Part shown: positions 62,764 through 64,000 of the stretch, in pieces
Numbering within the stretch: the stretch's first letter is position 1
Layout of the letters: the number at the start of each line of letters is the position of its first letter
Assembly: GCF_900106695.1 (NCBI RefSeq)
Contig: NZ_FNMZ01000004.1
Coordinates: 310,001-374,000 of the forward strand
DNA: 64,000 nt
Direction of reading: 5' to 3'
From: Albimonas donghaensis
GTDB lineage: Bacteria; Pseudomonadota; Alphaproteobacteria; Rhodobacterales; Rhodobacteraceae
Program-made: the position numbers and the translations under genes
Notes under the pieces: model-generated
The model's input: only the letters and a program-made list of their open reading frames with translations
Told to the model about the DNA's origin: nothing
Databases searched by the model: none

Positions 62764-63147
62764 TTATCCTTCCTGGGTCTCCGCCGTTCGGACGCGGCGG
62801 TAGGGGGCGAATTTGGGCTGATCGACGGCGAGCTTGTCGAGCGTCGTGGTCCAGAGATGATCGGCCAGCCCCGGGGTGGCGAGGTCGATCTCGCCGGATC
62901 TGATGCGTTCGGACAGGGCCGCGGTCAGGTCCTCGATCCCCCCGCCCCGGCCCAGCAGGGCCGTCAGCCGGGCGTGTTCCGCGGTTTCCGCGGGGCCGGC
63001 GTCGAGCGCGCGGGCGACGAGGCCGAGCGCGTTGGCGGCCACCTTCGCCTCAAACGCCGCGTGCGGCGGCAGATTGGGAACCGCCACGTCGCGCAGCCAG
63101 TCGATGACGGCGCCGAGAACGGCGTCGGGCTTCGGAAAATCCTGCAT
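62764..63147 (-). CDS. DUF6285 domain protein
   Basis: The 127-residue protein (MQDFPKPDAVLGAVIDWLRD, PPHAAFEAKVAANALGLVAR, GLADHLWTTTLDKLAVDQPK) matches the small DUF6285 family that is almost always encoded between an aminoglycoside-phosphotransferase-like gene and an acyl-CoA dehydrogenase gene. It probably helps the kinase/dehydrogenase pair, but no activity is known. ATG 63147 overlaps the phosphotransferase stop (TGATG). Confidence 0.85.
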   Translation of the reverse strand: MQDFPKPDAVLGAVIDWLRDVAVPNLPPHAAFEAKVAANALGLVARALDAGPAETAEHARLTALLGRGGGIEDLTAALSERIRSGEIDLATPGLADHLWTTTLDKLAVDQPKFAPYRRVRTAETQEG

Positions 63148-64000
63148 CAGATCTCCCTCCCGGTCAGGTCGGCGATGATCAGCAGTTCCGTCTCCGAGGC
63201 GCGGCGGGCGATGACGTGCCGTTCGACCGAAAGGTCGACGCCGGCGCGGATCCAGGCGCCCATGCTCTCGATGATGACGCCCCAGTGGAGCGCGCCGAAG
63301 GTCTCCCACCAGCGGGCGGTTTTGGGGTTCACGGTCTCGCCGCCGGCGGCCTCGTAGGCGGCCCACATGTCCTCGCGCGCGCCGCAGCCGCCGACGGGCC
63401 CCTCGCCGCCGAAGCGCCAGGAGCCCATGCAGACCCAGCCGAAATCGGACATCGGGTCGCCCCAATGCGCCAGCTCCCAGTCCAGCACGGCGCGGACCCG
63501 GTCCGGGCCGAACAGGATATTGCCCATGCGGAAGTCGCCATGCACCAGCTTTGGCGCCCGGGCTTCGGGCGCGGTGGCGGCCAGATGGCGGAAGGCGAGG
63601 TCGAAGACCGGCCGCGCCTGGCCGTATTTGGCGTGCCGTTCGGCCAGCATCGCGAGCGAGCTTTCCGGCGTGCGGGTGTCGAGCCCCAGCCCCGACCCGT
63701 CGATGCGGTGAATGGCGGCGAGGATGCTCCCGGCCTCGGCCGCGAAGCCGGCGCGGGCCTCGGCGAAATCGGGCTTGCGCAGGATGCGGGCGGGCAGCGT
63801 CTCGCCGGGCACGCGGTCCATGACGAAGCCCTCGCCGGCGCCGTCCTCGGGCGTCAGCAGATGCGCCACGCCGGGAACCGGAGCGCCCAGCGCCGCGGCC
63901 CGTTCGATCAGCGCGGCCTCGGTGGCCAGCGGCACGCCCGCGGCGCCCGGACGGGCGGCGGGCGGACGGCGGCGCAGGATCAGCGGGCGGTCCGCGCCCC
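63147..64000 (-). CDS. APH-like phosphotransferase family protein (partial, N-terminus beyond window)
   Basis: The visible 283 residues are most of an aminoglycoside/choline-kinase-fold protein. The catalytic loop is LVHGDFRMGNILF and the metal site VRAVLDWELAHWGDPMSDFG. The frame stays open to the right edge and reads ADRPLILRRRP upstream of VPLATEAALI, typical of this family's ATP-binding strand, so the true start lies outside the window (an internal GTG at 63935 is not the start). In ACAD10/11, a related kinase domain phosphorylates 4-hydroxyacyl-CoAs before dehydrogenation (established); with the ACAD and DUF6285 beside it, a 4-hydroxy acid route is a plausible role here. Confidence 0.9.
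   Translation of the reverse strand, partial: GADRPLILRRRPPAARPGAAGVPLATEAALIERAAALGAPVPGVAHLLTPEDGAGEGFVMDRVPGETLPARILRKPDFAEARAGFAAEAGSILAAIHRIDGSGLGLDTRTPESSLAMLAERHAKYGQARPVFDLAFRHLAATAPEARAPKLVHGDFRMGNILFGPDRVRAVLDWELAHWGDPMSDFGWVCMGSWRFGGEGPVGGCGAREDMWAAYEAAGGETVNPKTARWWETFGALHWGVIIESMGAWIRAGVDLSVERHVIARRASETELLIIADLTGREI

Overview
This window comes from the chromosome of a very GC-rich alphaproteobacterium. The gene content points to the Rhodobacterales (Rhodobacteraceae-like): a class I lysyl-tRNA synthetase, a SufE with DUF1467 and methylmalonyl-CoA epimerase neighbours, an alphaproteobacterial Mla (MlaEFD plus lipoprotein) operon, RTX proteins, a VPLPA-CTERM-like protein and several TRAP/ABC importers. 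The species cannot be named from the sequence. I see no rRNA, tRNA, CRISPR array, insertion sequence or prophage. Both edges cut genes: a corrinoid protein on the left and a phosphotransferase on the right.

1-12.7 kb: partial corrinoid protein, SufE, a lipoprotein, RNase D, a sulfotransferase-like protein, and an unusual HTH-TPR protein whose 5' region is AT-richer than its surroundings. These are followed by AspRS (predicted non-discriminating), a CPBP membrane protease coupled to a small RTX-cap-like protein, an OmpA-type lipoprotein, a ParA-like ATPase and the start of a DUF1800/DUF1501 pair.

12.7-29.6 kb: DUF1501, a GNAT, a nitroreductase, an EI24 protein, a 41-residue secreted peptide, DUF1467 and methylmalonyl-CoA epimerase. 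Next come an RTX protein, IlvC, a hemerythrin protein, a mosaic CSLREA/glycine-rich/Calx-beta/RTX protein and DUF4864. A YeeE/YedE pair follows, under a sequence of the ATTC-N8-GAAT type. After it lie an exported beta-rich protein, a gene-free 770-bp stretch holding two short tandem-repeat tracts, LysK and a TerB-like protein.

29.6-43.1 kb: PBP4/DacB with a large low-complexity insertion, NadD, and a MarR-GNAT fusion divergent from NadD across two palindromes. Then EttA, a GIY-YIG protein, and a complete oligopeptide-type ABC importer (Tat-exported binding protein, two permeases, one fused double ATPase).

43.1-56.9 kb: a second hemerythrin protein, an SDR-ADH operon, an alpha/beta hydrolase, the Mla operon with an exceptionally long MlaD, a sorting-signal protein gene broken by one stop codon, acetoacetyl-CoA synthetase and a DUF3616 protein.

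56.9-64 kb: a minus-strand cluster reads phosphotransferase, DUF6285, acyl-CoA dehydrogenase, two paralogous TRAP binding proteins, DctQ and DctM. It looks like uptake plus CoA-linked catabolism of an organic acid. In all three binding-protein genes of the window (one ABC, two TRAP) a strong hairpin follows before the next operon gene, a pattern expected to raise binding protein over membrane subunits.
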